In this document: positions 1 through 5,456 of the stretch, in pieces
Numbering within the stretch: position 1 is the first letter of the stretch
How the letters are laid out: every line of letters starts with the position of its first letter
NCBI GenBank assembly: GCA_903864555.1
Contig: CAIPGJ010000127.1
Span: 1-5,456, forward strand
DNA length: 5,456 bases
From: an uncultured Pseudomonadota bacterium
Lineage (GTDB): Bacteria > Pseudomonadota > Gammaproteobacteria > Burkholderiales > SG8-39
Direction of reading: 5' to 3'
The notes under the pieces: generated by a model
What the model saw: the letters and a program-made list of their open reading frames with translations, nothing else
The model's database searches: none
Told to the model about the DNA's origin: nothing
Translations under genes and position numbers: made by a program

Positions 1-929
1 AGGTTCTCGTTTATTTTCTCCACTTCCGCCCGCACATCGCGTGAGAGCTCCAGCGGATTTGCAACTGCCTGCTTGATTATCCCGATATTGAGCGAGGGCT
101 TTCCATTGAATCTGGAAATGGTTCTTTCATCCACCGGTCCGACGACGACATTGGCAATATCGCGGATGCGCACGGAATATCCACCGACATTGGACACGAT
201 GATGTCTGAGAATTGCTCCACTGTCTGAACGCCCGTTTGCGATACCACCGTAAACTCGCGAGCATCGGATTCGATGCGCCCAGCAGGTATTTCCGCGTTC
301 TGGCGTCTCAGGGAATCTTCCACGTCCTGCACTGTCAGCCTGTAGGCTGCAAGGCGGGTTCGATCGATGAAGATGCGCATGGCCATGAGTCGTTCACCGA
401 ACACCCTCACTTCAGCCGTGCCTGGAATCACTGACAGGCGCGGCTTGATATAGCGATTGACGTAATCAGATGCCTCCAGTGTGTTCAGCGTTCCCGCCTC
501 CACAGCAATGCTGACCACCGACTGGGAGTCTGCCTCCACCTTGGCGATCACCGGCTCTTCAACCTCTATGGGAAGTCGCCCGCGTACCCGTGACACCTTG
601 TCCCTGACGTCCGCAGCTGCAGAATCCGGGGTACGGGACAATTTGAAACGCACATTGATGATGCTGCGTTCCGGGCGGCTTTGCGATGACATCTGCTCCA
701 CCCCCTCGATGCCGGACAACGAATCTTCGATGATTTTTGTCACCTGGGATTCGATCACCTCGGCCGAGGCACCGCGATAATTGGTGGTGACACTGACGAT
801 GGGATCGTCAATGCGCGGATATTCTCGGATGGACAGGCGCTGGTAGGAAACCAAGCCCAGCAACAATATGACCAGGGACAGCACGGTTGCAAAAACCGGC
901 CTGCGTACACATAGCTCGGGAAGAGACAT
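1..929 (-). CDS. RND efflux pump inner-membrane subunit (HAE1/AcrB-like), N-terminal part only
   Basis: This is the proton-driven inner-membrane pump of a tripartite efflux system, which takes substrates from the periplasm or membrane and passes them to an outer-membrane channel. The reading frame is open from the ATG at 929 to the left edge, giving 309 residues of a family that is usually about 1,020-1,050 long. Visible parts are the RRPVFA motif before the first membrane helix (about residues 11-29), then the periplasmic porter region with REYPRIDDP (35-43), YRGASAEVIE (51-60) and EDSLSGIEG (68-76). These motifs are typical of the hydrophobe/amphiphile (HAE1) branch rather than the heavy-metal branch. 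The proton-relay helices (TM4 and TM10) lie outside the window, so activity cannot be judged. The start is supported by a GAGGT ribosome site (935-939) 5 nt upstream. The adaptor gene ends 49 nt upstream, so the two are surely co-transcribed. The substrate cannot be predicted. Edge truncation, not a pseudogene. Confidence 0.95.
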   Translation of the reverse strand, partial: MSLPELCVRRPVFATVLSLVILLLGLVSYQRLSIREYPRIDDPIVSVTTNYRGASAEVIESQVTKIIEDSLSGIEGVEQMSSQSRPERSIINVRFKLSRTPDSAAADVRDKVSRVRGRLPIEVEEPVIAKVEADSQSVVSIAVEAGTLNTLEASDYVNRYIKPRLSVIPGTAEVRVFGERLMAMRIFIDRTRLAAYRLTVQDVEDSLRRQNAEIPAGRIESDAREFTVVSQTGVQTVEQFSDIIVSNVGGYSVRIRDIANVVVGPVDERTISRFNGKPSLNIGIIKQAVANPLELSRDVRAEVEKINEN

Positions 930-934
930 GGGTT

Positions 935-939
935 ACCTC
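935..939 (-). promoter_or_regulatory. Ribosome binding site of the RND pump gene
   Basis: On the minus strand GTGAGGT stands 5 nt before the ATG at 929. It is the clearest Shine-Dalgarno sequence at the pump pair and fixes the start of the truncated pump gene. Confidence 0.7.
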
Positions 940-978
940 ACTTGAAGTGCTTCGGACACAACCATCCGGACAGGTTGC

Positions 979-2154
979 TTACGATTTTGGAGCTGGTGCT
1001 GCGCCTTCGCCTGAACGCTGCTTGGTGCCCGCGTCCCCGGCCCCCCCTGCCTTTGCAGCGCGAACTGCCGAACCATCCCTGAGTCGTGACTGGCCGGCGA
1101 GAACGATCACGTTGTCCTTCTCGACACCACTGATTATCTCCACCTTTCCGTCGCGCCTAAGCCCAGTGACAACTTTGACACGCTCGGCGCGGTCATCCAT
1201 CACCCGGAATAGGAACTGCTCGCTTCCCTGAGGCACAAGAGCCTCTTCAGGCACGACCAGTGCATCCTGCTTGGCACTGGTGATCAGGCTCACGCGTGCG
1301 AACATTCCAGGCCTCAGATTACCGGGATTCTTGACTTGCGCTCGGATGACTAGCGCCCTTCCGGCAGCGTCCAGCAGCGGATTGAGCGCTGTAACCCTGC
1401 CGGTGTAAGTCTTGCCCGGCAGGGCATCAAGCGCCAGATCCAGCGACTGCCCGACCTTGACCTGGCTGAGGAACATTTCCGGGATCCTAAAGTCGACCTT
1501 GATCGGATCAATTGCCTCAAGGTTGACAAGATCCGTAAGGCCTTCCCGCACATAGTCTCCGACGGATACCACCCTCAAACCAATGAAGCCGGAAAACGGT
1601 GCCTTGATCTCGGTCTTCGCCAGTCTCGCTTCCGCCAATCCCGTAGCAGCCTGGGCCACCTCGAAGGTATTCTTGGCTTCGTCTCGCGCCTGGCTGGAGA
1701 TGAAGTTGCGCGTCGAAAGATCGACTGCGCGCTCGTACTTGCTCTTGGCGAGCGCAAGATTGGCACGTGCCTGCTGGACTTCTGCTAGGTTGACCGCAGG
1801 ATCAAGCCGGACCAGTACACTTCCTTTTGTGACCTGCTGACCTTCCTGAAACTCGATGGCAGTGATGCGCCCGGAGACTTCAGGCCTCAGCATCACCGAC
1901 TCATCCGACCTAAGACTGCCAACCGCGGTGATTGTCTGTGGCATGGCTGCGGTGGATACCTTGGTCAGTTCCACCGGCACCGGTCCACCGCCACCCTTGC
2001 CCGCCCCACCCTTGGCGCCCTTCGATTCCCCAGCCTGGTTGTTTGCCACAGGTGCCGGAGTTCCGGGTGTGCGCAGCCCGCCGGCCCAATACCCCGCACC
2101 ACCCACAATCATCACACCCAGTGCAAGCAATGAAATAACACGTACCTTCGTCAT
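979..2154 (-). CDS. RND efflux periplasmic adaptor (membrane fusion protein, HlyD/AcrA family)
   Basis: This adaptor bridges the inner-membrane RND pump and an outer-membrane channel. From the ATG at 2154 it has 391 residues, normal for the family. Residues 5-25 form an N-terminal hydrophobic anchor or signal with no lipobox cysteine. A Gly/Lys/Ala-rich linker follows (42-57). The first half of the lipoyl domain is at about 78-118 (RPEVSGRI, then FQEGQQVTKG), an alpha-hairpin at 120-181, the second lipoyl half at 182-212 (IKAPFSGFIG, GDYVREG), the beta-barrel at about 213-295 (NLRPGMFARV) and the membrane-proximal domain at about 296-365. The tail (366-391) is low-complexity Ala/Gly. The frame stays open upstream to 2313, but the extra residues look unlike a signal peptide, and the chosen start puts a basic MTKVRV directly before the hydrophobic stretch. 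The ribosome site is weak (GGCGGG, 9 nt upstream). The pump gene follows after 49 nt. Confidence 0.93.
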   Translation of the reverse strand: MTKVRVISLLALGVMIVGGAGYWAGGLRTPGTPAPVANNQAGESKGAKGGAGKGGGGPVPVELTKVSTAAMPQTITAVGSLRSDESVMLRPEVSGRITAIEFQEGQQVTKGSVLVRLDPAVNLAEVQQARANLALAKSKYERAVDLSTRNFISSQARDEAKNTFEVAQAATGLAEARLAKTEIKAPFSGFIGLRVVSVGDYVREGLTDLVNLEAIDPIKVDFRIPEMFLSQVKVGQSLDLALDALPGKTYTGRVTALNPLLDAAGRALVIRAQVKNPGNLRPGMFARVSLITSAKQDALVVPEEALVPQGSEQFLFRVMDDRAERVKVVTGLRRDGKVEIISGVEKDNVIVLAGQSRLRDGSAVRAAKAGGAGDAGTKQRSGEGAAPAPKS

Positions 2155-2403
2155 AGCAGCAATCCCGCCTTCTAATCTTATTATGTGTGAAGCCTGCCCG
2201 ACCCTTAGATCCGAAACTGCCAACAACGCCCTCCCCGGCGCCATCAAATGCGGACTTGGGTAGGCCAGCGCCCATTCTGAAATGTGAAAATCAGGGAGCC
2301 AGCGATCTACCAATTATCTTTCAAGCTGGAGGCTTTAGCCAACCTCGCCGCAAGGCTAGGCCACTTAGACTGTGGTTACATCTGGTTACACATGATGATC
2401 CGG
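2155..2403. other. Intergenic region between msrQ and the efflux adaptor
   Basis: This 249-nt stretch holds no credible gene. It should contain the end of the msrQ transcript and the promoter of the efflux pair. I see an 8-bp direct repeat at 2373-2390 and a weak 5-bp stem (2336-2340 with 2354-2358) without a following T-run, so no convincing intrinsic terminator. A TTGAAA-like box on the minus strand near 2317-2322 and an AT-rich CATAATAAGAT near 2174-2184 exist, but neither has a partner at normal spacing, so no promoter is called. Confidence 0.6.
2373..2390 (-). repeat. Tandem 8-bp direct repeat, possible regulator site upstream of the efflux genes
   Basis: On the minus strand TGTAACCA occurs twice, separated by 2 nt, so the two copies begin exactly 10 bp apart, one turn of the helix. 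OmpR/PhoB-family response regulators typically bind such head-to-tail half-sites, and these regulators often control RND pumps. The site lies about 220 nt upstream of the adaptor start and just past the end of msrQ. The repeat is seen directly; its role as an operator is inference, and an 8-bp repeat could arise by chance. Confidence 0.35.
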
Positions 2404-3033
2404 CTATCCAGATGCCTGCTGCATTGTGCGTCCCTCCAAAAATTTCTTCAGCCTGTATCCCAGCAACAGGGCCAAAACTATCGCATATATCGCTGGCTCG
2501 GTGATATCCCGCTTGACCATCCACCAGAAATGCAGCACCGCCAGGGGGCCGATGACATAAATGAGTCGATGCAGGGCTCTCCACCGTCTCGCCCCCAGCC
2601 ACCGGATCATGGCATTCGCCGAAGTCAACGCCAGCGGCAACATCAGCACCAGGCAGGCAAAACCTACGGTGATGAATGGTCGTTTGATGATGTCCTTGAG
2701 GATTGCATCCAATTCGAAAACATGATCGAACGCGATATAGCTTGCAAAATGGATTACCGCGTAGAAAAAAGTAAACAGCCCCAGCATTCGCCGGAATTGC
2801 AAGAGCCACGCTCTTCCGGAAAGCTTTCGCAACGGAGTGATCGCAAGGGTCAGGAGCAGGATGCGAAGCGCCCAATCCCCAGTGGAGCGGGTAATGAACT
2901 CCGCGGGATTGGCACCCAGCCACTCTGGGAAAGCCAGGACACCCGCCACCAACCGTGCCAGAGGAATCAAGGCCAACAAGAATACGCCGGCCTTCCACAC
3001 CGCTATGGCCCTCCTTGATGGATTTGAATGCAC
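2404..3033 (-). CDS. msrQ: MsrQ, heme-binding inner-membrane electron donor of MsrP
   Basis: MsrQ (formerly YedZ) is a b-type heme membrane protein of the ferric-reductase-like family that passes electrons to periplasmic MsrP. The 209-residue product has about six membrane segments (roughly 15-33, 53-69, 82-105, 118-138, 154-171 and 179-196). Its three histidines H95, H155 and H168 match the spacing of the E. coli heme-ligand histidines H91, H151 and H164. Family signatures are present: LLPLARLV-like (IPLARLV, 23-29), RRMLGL (81-86), KRPFITVGF (117-125) and LHRLIYV (154-160). The start at GTG 3033 is chosen because its N-terminal length fits E. coli MsrQ to within a few residues, although its ribosome site is poor. 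A second GTG at 3000 has a far better one and would give 198 residues. msrP ends 16 nt upstream, as expected for an msrPQ operon. Confidence 0.95.
   Translation of the reverse strand: MHSNPSRRAIAVWKAGVFLLALIPLARLVAGVLAFPEWLGANPAEFITRSTGDWALRILLLTLAITPLRKLSGRAWLLQFRRMLGLFTFFYAVIHFASYIAFDHVFELDAILKDIIKRPFITVGFACLVLMLPLALTSANAMIRWLGARRWRALHRLIYVIGPLAVLHFWWMVKRDITEPAIYAIVLALLLGYRLKKFLEGRTMQQASG
3010..3016 (-). promoter_or_regulatory. Strong Shine-Dalgarno sequence inside the msrQ start region
   Basis: AAGGAGG, a full anti-Shine-Dalgarno match, lies 9 nt before the GTG at 3000, within codons 6-8 of the longer msrQ frame, where it reads as two AGG arginine codons. It could mean that translation begins at 3000, or be a coincidental arginine pair. 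The family alignment favours the longer form. Confidence 0.4.
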
Positions 3034-3049
3034 CTGCTGAACCCGATTC

Positions 3050-4000
3050 TCAGTAGAGCTTCTTCAAATCCATTCCTGCATAGAGTTTGGCCACCTGTTC
3101 TGCATAACCATTGAACATTTCGGTTTTGCGATTGGCGAAGAAGGCAGGCAGCCGCTTCTCCGACTTCTGGCTCCAGCGGGGATGGTCAACATCCGGATTG
3201 ACGTTGGAATAAAAACCGTACTCGCTCGGGTTGGCAATCTCCCATGCGATCTTCGGCTGCCGCTCGACGAAACGGATTTCCACGATGGATTTTGCGCTCT
3301 TGAAACCGTACTTCCACGGCACCACCAGACGGATCGGCGCTCCATTCTGATTGGGCAGAACCTGGTCATAGATGCCCACCGACATGATGGTCAATGGATG
3401 CATCGCCTCGTCAATGCGCAATCCCTCTGTGTAGGGCCATTGCAACACCGGATAGCGAACGCCGGGCATCGTTTCGGGCTGTACGGCAGTGACAAACTCG
3501 ACGAACTTGGCCTTCGAAGTGGGTTCAACCAGCTTCGCAATCTGGTTGAACTCGAACCCGTTCCACGGGATGACCATGGACCAGGCCTCGACGCAACGCA
3601 TGCGATAGATGCGTTCTTCGAGTTGCAGCTTCAACAAATCTTCAATGGCAAACGTGCGCGGCTTTGCGACTTCCCCGGAAACCTTGACGCTCCACGGCCG
3701 GACCTTCATGCGTCCGGCCAGCTCTGCAGGATCGGATTTATCCGTCCCGAATTCGTAGAAGTTGTTGTAGCTGGCAACGTCCTTGAAGGTGTTCGGCTTT
3801 TCACTGGTGCTAAGTGCACTTTTTCGAATGTTGGCCAGTTTGGCACCCGGTGCCTGGGCTCTGGCCTCCTTCGGCAGGAAACCAGCGAGGGCGCTGCCCG
3901 CAACAAGGCCGGCTGCAGCAAGAAACTCCCGGCGGCGCCTGTACACATCGAAAGGGGTGATCTCCGATGGTCTGATATCGGCTGGTTTCTTGATCAACAT
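3050..4000 (-). CDS. msrP: MsrP, periplasmic molybdenum-dependent methionine sulfoxide reductase catalytic subunit
   Basis: MsrP (formerly YedY) reduces free and protein-bound methionine sulfoxide in the periplasm and repairs envelope proteins after oxidative or chlorine stress. It carries a molybdopterin cofactor of the sulfite-oxidase fold. The 316 residues begin with a Tat signal: an arginine run and RREFLA (23-28), a hydrophobic stretch (about 28-42), and likely cleavage after ARA (46-48). Cys136 in [11 protein letters not shown] is the expected molybdenum ligand. Other family blocks are [13 protein letters not shown] (79-91), VSGEVAKP (107-114), [12 protein letters not shown] (198-209), [17 protein letters not shown] (219-235), [13 protein letters not shown] (267-279) and [12 protein letters not shown] (296-307). 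All are intact, so the enzyme should be active. The start has GGAG at 4009-4012, 8 nt upstream. The anti-sigma gene ends 52 nt upstream and msrQ starts 16 nt downstream. Confidence 0.97.
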   Translation of the reverse strand: MLIKKPADIRPSEITPFDVYRRRREFLAAAGLVAGSALAGFLPKEARAQAPGAKLANIRKSALSTSEKPNTFKDVASYNNFYEFGTDKSDPAELAGRMKVRPWSVKVSGEVAKPRTFAIEDLLKLQLEERIYRMRCVEAWSMVIPWNGFEFNQIAKLVEPTSKAKFVEFVTAVQPETMPGVRYPVLQWPYTEGLRIDEAMHPLTIMSVGIYDQVLPNQNGAPIRLVVPWKYGFKSAKSIVEIRFVERQPKIAWEIANPSEYGFYSNVNPDVDHPRWSQKSEKRLPAFFANRKTEMFNGYAEQVAKLYAGMDLKKLY

Positions 4001-4023
4001 GTGCAGCGCTCCGATGAAGATTG

Positions 4024-4036
4024 CGGCAACTTGCCG
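4024..4036. repeat. 13-bp inverted repeat in the leader of msrP
   Basis: CGGCAA and TTGCCG flank a single central base, in the 52-nt gap between the anti-sigma gene and msrP. It is perfect but short, and the loop is too tight for a stable hairpin unless the inner pairs open. No T-run follows, so it is not an intrinsic terminator. It could be a small operator or chance. Confidence 0.3.
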
Positions 4037-4052
4037 TCAATCATGATGGTTG

Positions 4053-4817
4053 CTAAGGATTCAGTTGCTTGTAGACGGCGTCAGCAATCTGCAGCAGCGC
4101 CTCACGACTGACTTCTCCGGAAAGCGCGTAGCCATAGTTTCCGTCTATCCAGTAAAAGACGCCGACCTTGTCCTCCTGCGAAAACCGGAAGGCCGTCTGC
4201 CTCGATTCGCCTTTCTGAACCGATACATAGAGCGTCAGCCTGGCCCCGCGCGCGTCCTGAAACATGAAGTGCGCCACTGGACCATTGGGACCGGAAAGAA
4301 GCCGTCCGCCCACCAGTTCGTATCCCAGGCCGGCAAGCTTGGGGCATTTCAGTTCCGTGCCCAGGCGCTTCGAAAGCCAGCGCACCAGATGCTCCTCCTG
4401 GTCGGCCCCGACCTCTACCGGATGCCTCACTTCCGGCGCATAGACCACGTGCGCGATTGCCGCCTGTCGTGCAAATCCGGGCACACTTCCGGCAGAAAGC
4501 GGGAACCCTGGCAGCATCCCCCTTGCCATCCAGCCGAGCAGACTGCCCAGCATGATGCCGCCAACCGCAAAGCAGGCTGCCATGGCGTAGCGGCGGACGA
4601 AGGTCGGTGGACGCATGAGCAGCCGTGGGGGAATGGTCTCATCCAGAACCGGATTGAAGCGATTCCTCAGCGCCTGTCCCTGCTCCCTCCAGTCACGAAC
4701 ACGCGCGGCATCCTCCGGGCTCGCCGCCAAATGAACGTCCAAAGCCCCGCGTTCGGACTCGGACAGCAGACCGTCGACATACGCATGCAGTTCGGCTTCG
4801 GAAATTTCCTGGCTCAT
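4053..4817 (-). CDS. Membrane anti-sigma factor (one transmembrane segment, no zinc motif)
   Basis: The protein is predicted to hold the ECF sigma factor encoded just upstream inactive at the inner membrane and release it on a cell-envelope signal. It has 254 residues: a cytoplasmic N-terminal domain (1-75) with the typical opening ELHAYVDGLLSESERGAL (9-26), one hydrophobic segment (about 77-97) and a periplasmic domain (about 100-254). The HxxxCxxC motif of zinc anti-sigma factors is replaced by H29-LAA-S33-PE-D36, so it is a zinc-free variant. The periplasmic part contains GYELVGGRLL (165-174) and VGVFYWIDGNYGYALSGE (218-235), blocks I recall from proteobacterial proteins annotated as transmembrane anti-sigma regulators (COG5662-like). 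The ATG at 4817 overlaps the sigma stop codon (ATGA), indicating translational coupling. The partnership with the sigma factor follows from this arrangement. The signal sensed is unknown. Confidence 0.87.
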   Translation of the reverse strand: MSQEISEAELHAYVDGLLSESERGALDVHLAASPEDAARVRDWREQGQALRNRFNPVLDETIPPRLLMRPPTFVRRYAMAACFAVGGIMLGSLLGWMARGMLPGFPLSAGSVPGFARQAAIAHVVYAPEVRHPVEVGADQEEHLVRWLSKRLGTELKCPKLAGLGYELVGGRLLSGPNGPVAHFMFQDARGARLTLYVSVQKGESRQTAFRFSQEDKVGVFYWIDGNYGYALSGEVSREALLQIADAVYKQLNP

Positions 4818-5311
4818 TTCACCAACTTCAATGGCGTGACCGCCTCACCACTCGTAATCTGGCGCAACCGCTCCCGGCCACGGGAAAGGCGCGACATCAC
4901 GGTACCTATCGGCACCGACAATGCCCGGCTGGTTTCCTCGTAGGTCAGCTGCTCCACTGCAACCAGCAGGATGACTTCCCGCTGATCGTCGGGCAATGCC
5001 TGCAAGGCCCTCTCCATATCGATGAGTTCGAGGTTCTGGCCTTGGGTGGCTCGCACGGCCATGAGCGGAAGCTCTTCCATGTTCCTTTCGATTTCCTGAC
5101 GCCGGCTCCTGACCTGGTTCACGAACACGTTATGCATGATGGCAAACAGCCACGCGCGCAAGTCGCTTCCCAGCCGCCACAGATGCAGCTTGTTCCATGC
5201 ACGCTCAAGGGTGTCCTGCACCAGGTCGTCAGCCGCATAGCGGTCGCCGACCAGGGCGCGTGCATATCGCCTGAGTCTGGGTATGTGCTGCTCAAAAGGG
5301 TGGCTTTCCAC
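4814..5311 (-). CDS. ECF-type RNA polymerase sigma factor
   Basis: An alternative sigma factor of the extracytoplasmic function group, expected to direct RNA polymerase to stress promoters, including its own. From the GTG at 5311 it has 165 residues, normal for the group. The sigma-2 domain covers about 6-72, with ADDLVQDTLERAW (27-39) for core binding and LRAWLFAIMHNVFVNQ (51-66) for -10 recognition. The sigma-4 domain covers about 97-150, with LQALPDDQREVILLV (103-117) and a helix-turn-helix YEETSRALSVPIGTVMSRLSRGR, split at 124-135 and 136-146, for -35 recognition. There is no sigma-3 region. The frame extends upstream to a TTG at 5407, adding 32 residues, but that start has no ribosome site and would run through the palindrome and promoter-like region. 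The GTG has AGGG (5320-5323) 8 nt upstream. The cognate anti-sigma gene overlaps by 4 nt. The ECF subgroup is not assigned. Confidence 0.93.
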   Translation of the reverse strand: MESHPFEQHIPRLRRYARALVGDRYAADDLVQDTLERAWNKLHLWRLGSDLRAWLFAIMHNVFVNQVRSRRQEIERNMEELPLMAVRATQGQNLELIDMERALQALPDDQREVILLVAVEQLTYEETSRALSVPIGTVMSRLSRGRERLRQITSGEAVTPLKLVK

Positions 5312-5382
5312 GTAGCTGGCCCTGATGTTAACGTGACAGCGGGAAAGCTTATTCCAATTGCGAGCGGCGTGCTGACTGGAAA

Positions 5383-5398
5383 GTTTCCCTAGGGAAAC
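5383..5398. repeat. Perfect 16-bp palindrome upstream of the sigma gene
   Basis: GTTTCCCT is followed directly by its reverse complement AGGGAAAC. It overlaps a second symmetric element, GGAAA-G-TTTCC, at 5378-5388. The palindrome lies about 70 nt before the sigma start and just downstream of the candidate promoter. A dimeric repressor or activator site is the simplest reading. With no spacer it would make a poor RNA hairpin. The symmetry is seen directly; the function is inferred. Confidence 0.5.
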
Positions 5399-5414
5399 AC
5401 TGATCAAGTCTTAA

Positions 5415-5441
5415 ATCGAGGATCACCGTTCAAATGTTTCC
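5415..5441 (-). promoter_or_regulatory. Candidate ECF-type promoter for the sigma/anti-sigma/msrPQ operon
   Basis: On the minus strand GGAAACA (5435-5441) is followed after 15 nt by TCGAT (5415-5419). RpoE-like ECF promoters generally have a GGAAC-type -35 and a TC-containing -10 at about this spacing, and ECF genes are often autoregulated. Transcription would start near 5408, giving a leader of about 100 nt that contains the palindrome. A weaker alternative -35, GGAAACTT, lies at 5381-5388 inside the palindrome but lacks a good -10. No similar box is visible directly before msrP, so msrPQ would depend on read-through from here. Confidence 0.4.
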
Positions 5442-5456
5442 TCTGACGTGGGGGAT

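Larger units (their letters stand above)
5312..5456. other. Leader region upstream of the sigma gene
   Basis: These 145 nt reach the right edge. With the GTG start for the sigma gene they are non-coding and hold the candidate ECF promoter and the palindrome. GGAAA/TTTCC pentamers are unusually frequent here (near 5341, 5378-5388, 5392-5397 and 5437-5441), which suggests a regulatory region. Confidence 0.5.

Noticed and set aside
1..929. Truncated RND gene as a pseudogene
   Set aside because: The frame is open without interruption to the window edge, and all expected N-terminal motifs are intact. The truncation is only due to the window boundary.
2155..2313. N-terminal extension of the efflux adaptor to position 2313
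   Set aside because: The added 53 residues do not form a signal peptide and would bury the natural basic plus hydrophobic N-terminus that begins at 2154. An intermediate ATG at 2244 has the same problem.
2336..2358. Stem-loop after msrQ as an intrinsic terminator
   Set aside because: The stem is only 5 bp with a 13-nt loop and no T-run follows on the minus strand.
2284..3018. Long plus-strand open frame of 244 codons opposite msrQ
   Set aside because: It lies antisense to a well-supported membrane protein, its product is rich in Gln, Arg, Pro and Ser with no recognisable domain, and it arises from the codon composition of msrQ.
4001..4052. Separate promoter for msrP, with TTGACG as a -35 box
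   Set aside because: TTGACG is present on the minus strand, but at 17 nt spacing the -10 position reads TCATCG, which is a poor match. No ECF-like -35 is present either.
4001..4052. A small methionine-rich scavenger peptide gene between the anti-sigma gene and msrP, as in the Azospira system
   Set aside because: The gap is only 52 nt and contains no frame with methionine repeats.
3182..4111. Long plus-strand open frame of 309 codons opposite msrP
   Set aside because: MsrP on the other strand is unmistakable, with all family motifs. The antisense product resembles nothing I recognise.
4050..4943. Plus-strand open frame of 297 codons opposite the anti-sigma gene and the end of the sigma gene
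   Set aside because: It crosses the overlap of two real coupled genes on the opposite strand and has no domain or ribosome site that I can support.

Overview
The window reads as chromosomal DNA from a Gram-negative proteobacterium. It encodes a Tat-exported periplasmic methionine sulfoxide reductase, an inner-membrane heme partner and a tripartite-type RND efflux system, all of which need a periplasm. Base composition is moderately GC-rich by eye, and the protein sequences look most like Betaproteobacteria (Burkholderiales, Rhodocyclales or Nitrosomonadales type). I cannot name the genus. There are no tRNA, rRNA, CRISPR or insertion-sequence signals.

Layout: all six genes lie on the minus strand, so transcription runs from right to left. 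From the right edge: a non-coding leader (about 5312-5456) with a possible ECF-type promoter and a perfect 16-bp palindrome; an ECF sigma factor (4814-5311, GTG start preferred); its membrane anti-sigma factor (4053-4817, ATGA overlap with the sigma gene); msrP (3050-4000, 52 nt further on); and msrQ (2404-3033, 16 nt further on). After a 249-nt gap with an 8-bp direct repeat come an RND periplasmic adaptor (979-2154) and, 49 nt later, the N-terminal 309 residues of an RND inner-membrane pump (1-929), cut by the left edge of the window.

How the parts may work together: the tight spacing of the first four genes suggests one operon. In it a cell-envelope stress signal would release the sigma factor from its anti-sigma factor, and the operon would raise its own expression together with MsrP-MsrQ. 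MsrP reduces oxidised methionines in periplasmic proteins, using electrons passed through MsrQ. This resembles in logic the hypochlorite-responsive SigF/NrsF-YedYZ system of Azospira, but the anti-sigma factor here is a different type, with one membrane span and no zinc motif. The efflux pair probably forms a second transcription unit with its own control. Whether it belongs to the same stress response is not shown by the sequence.
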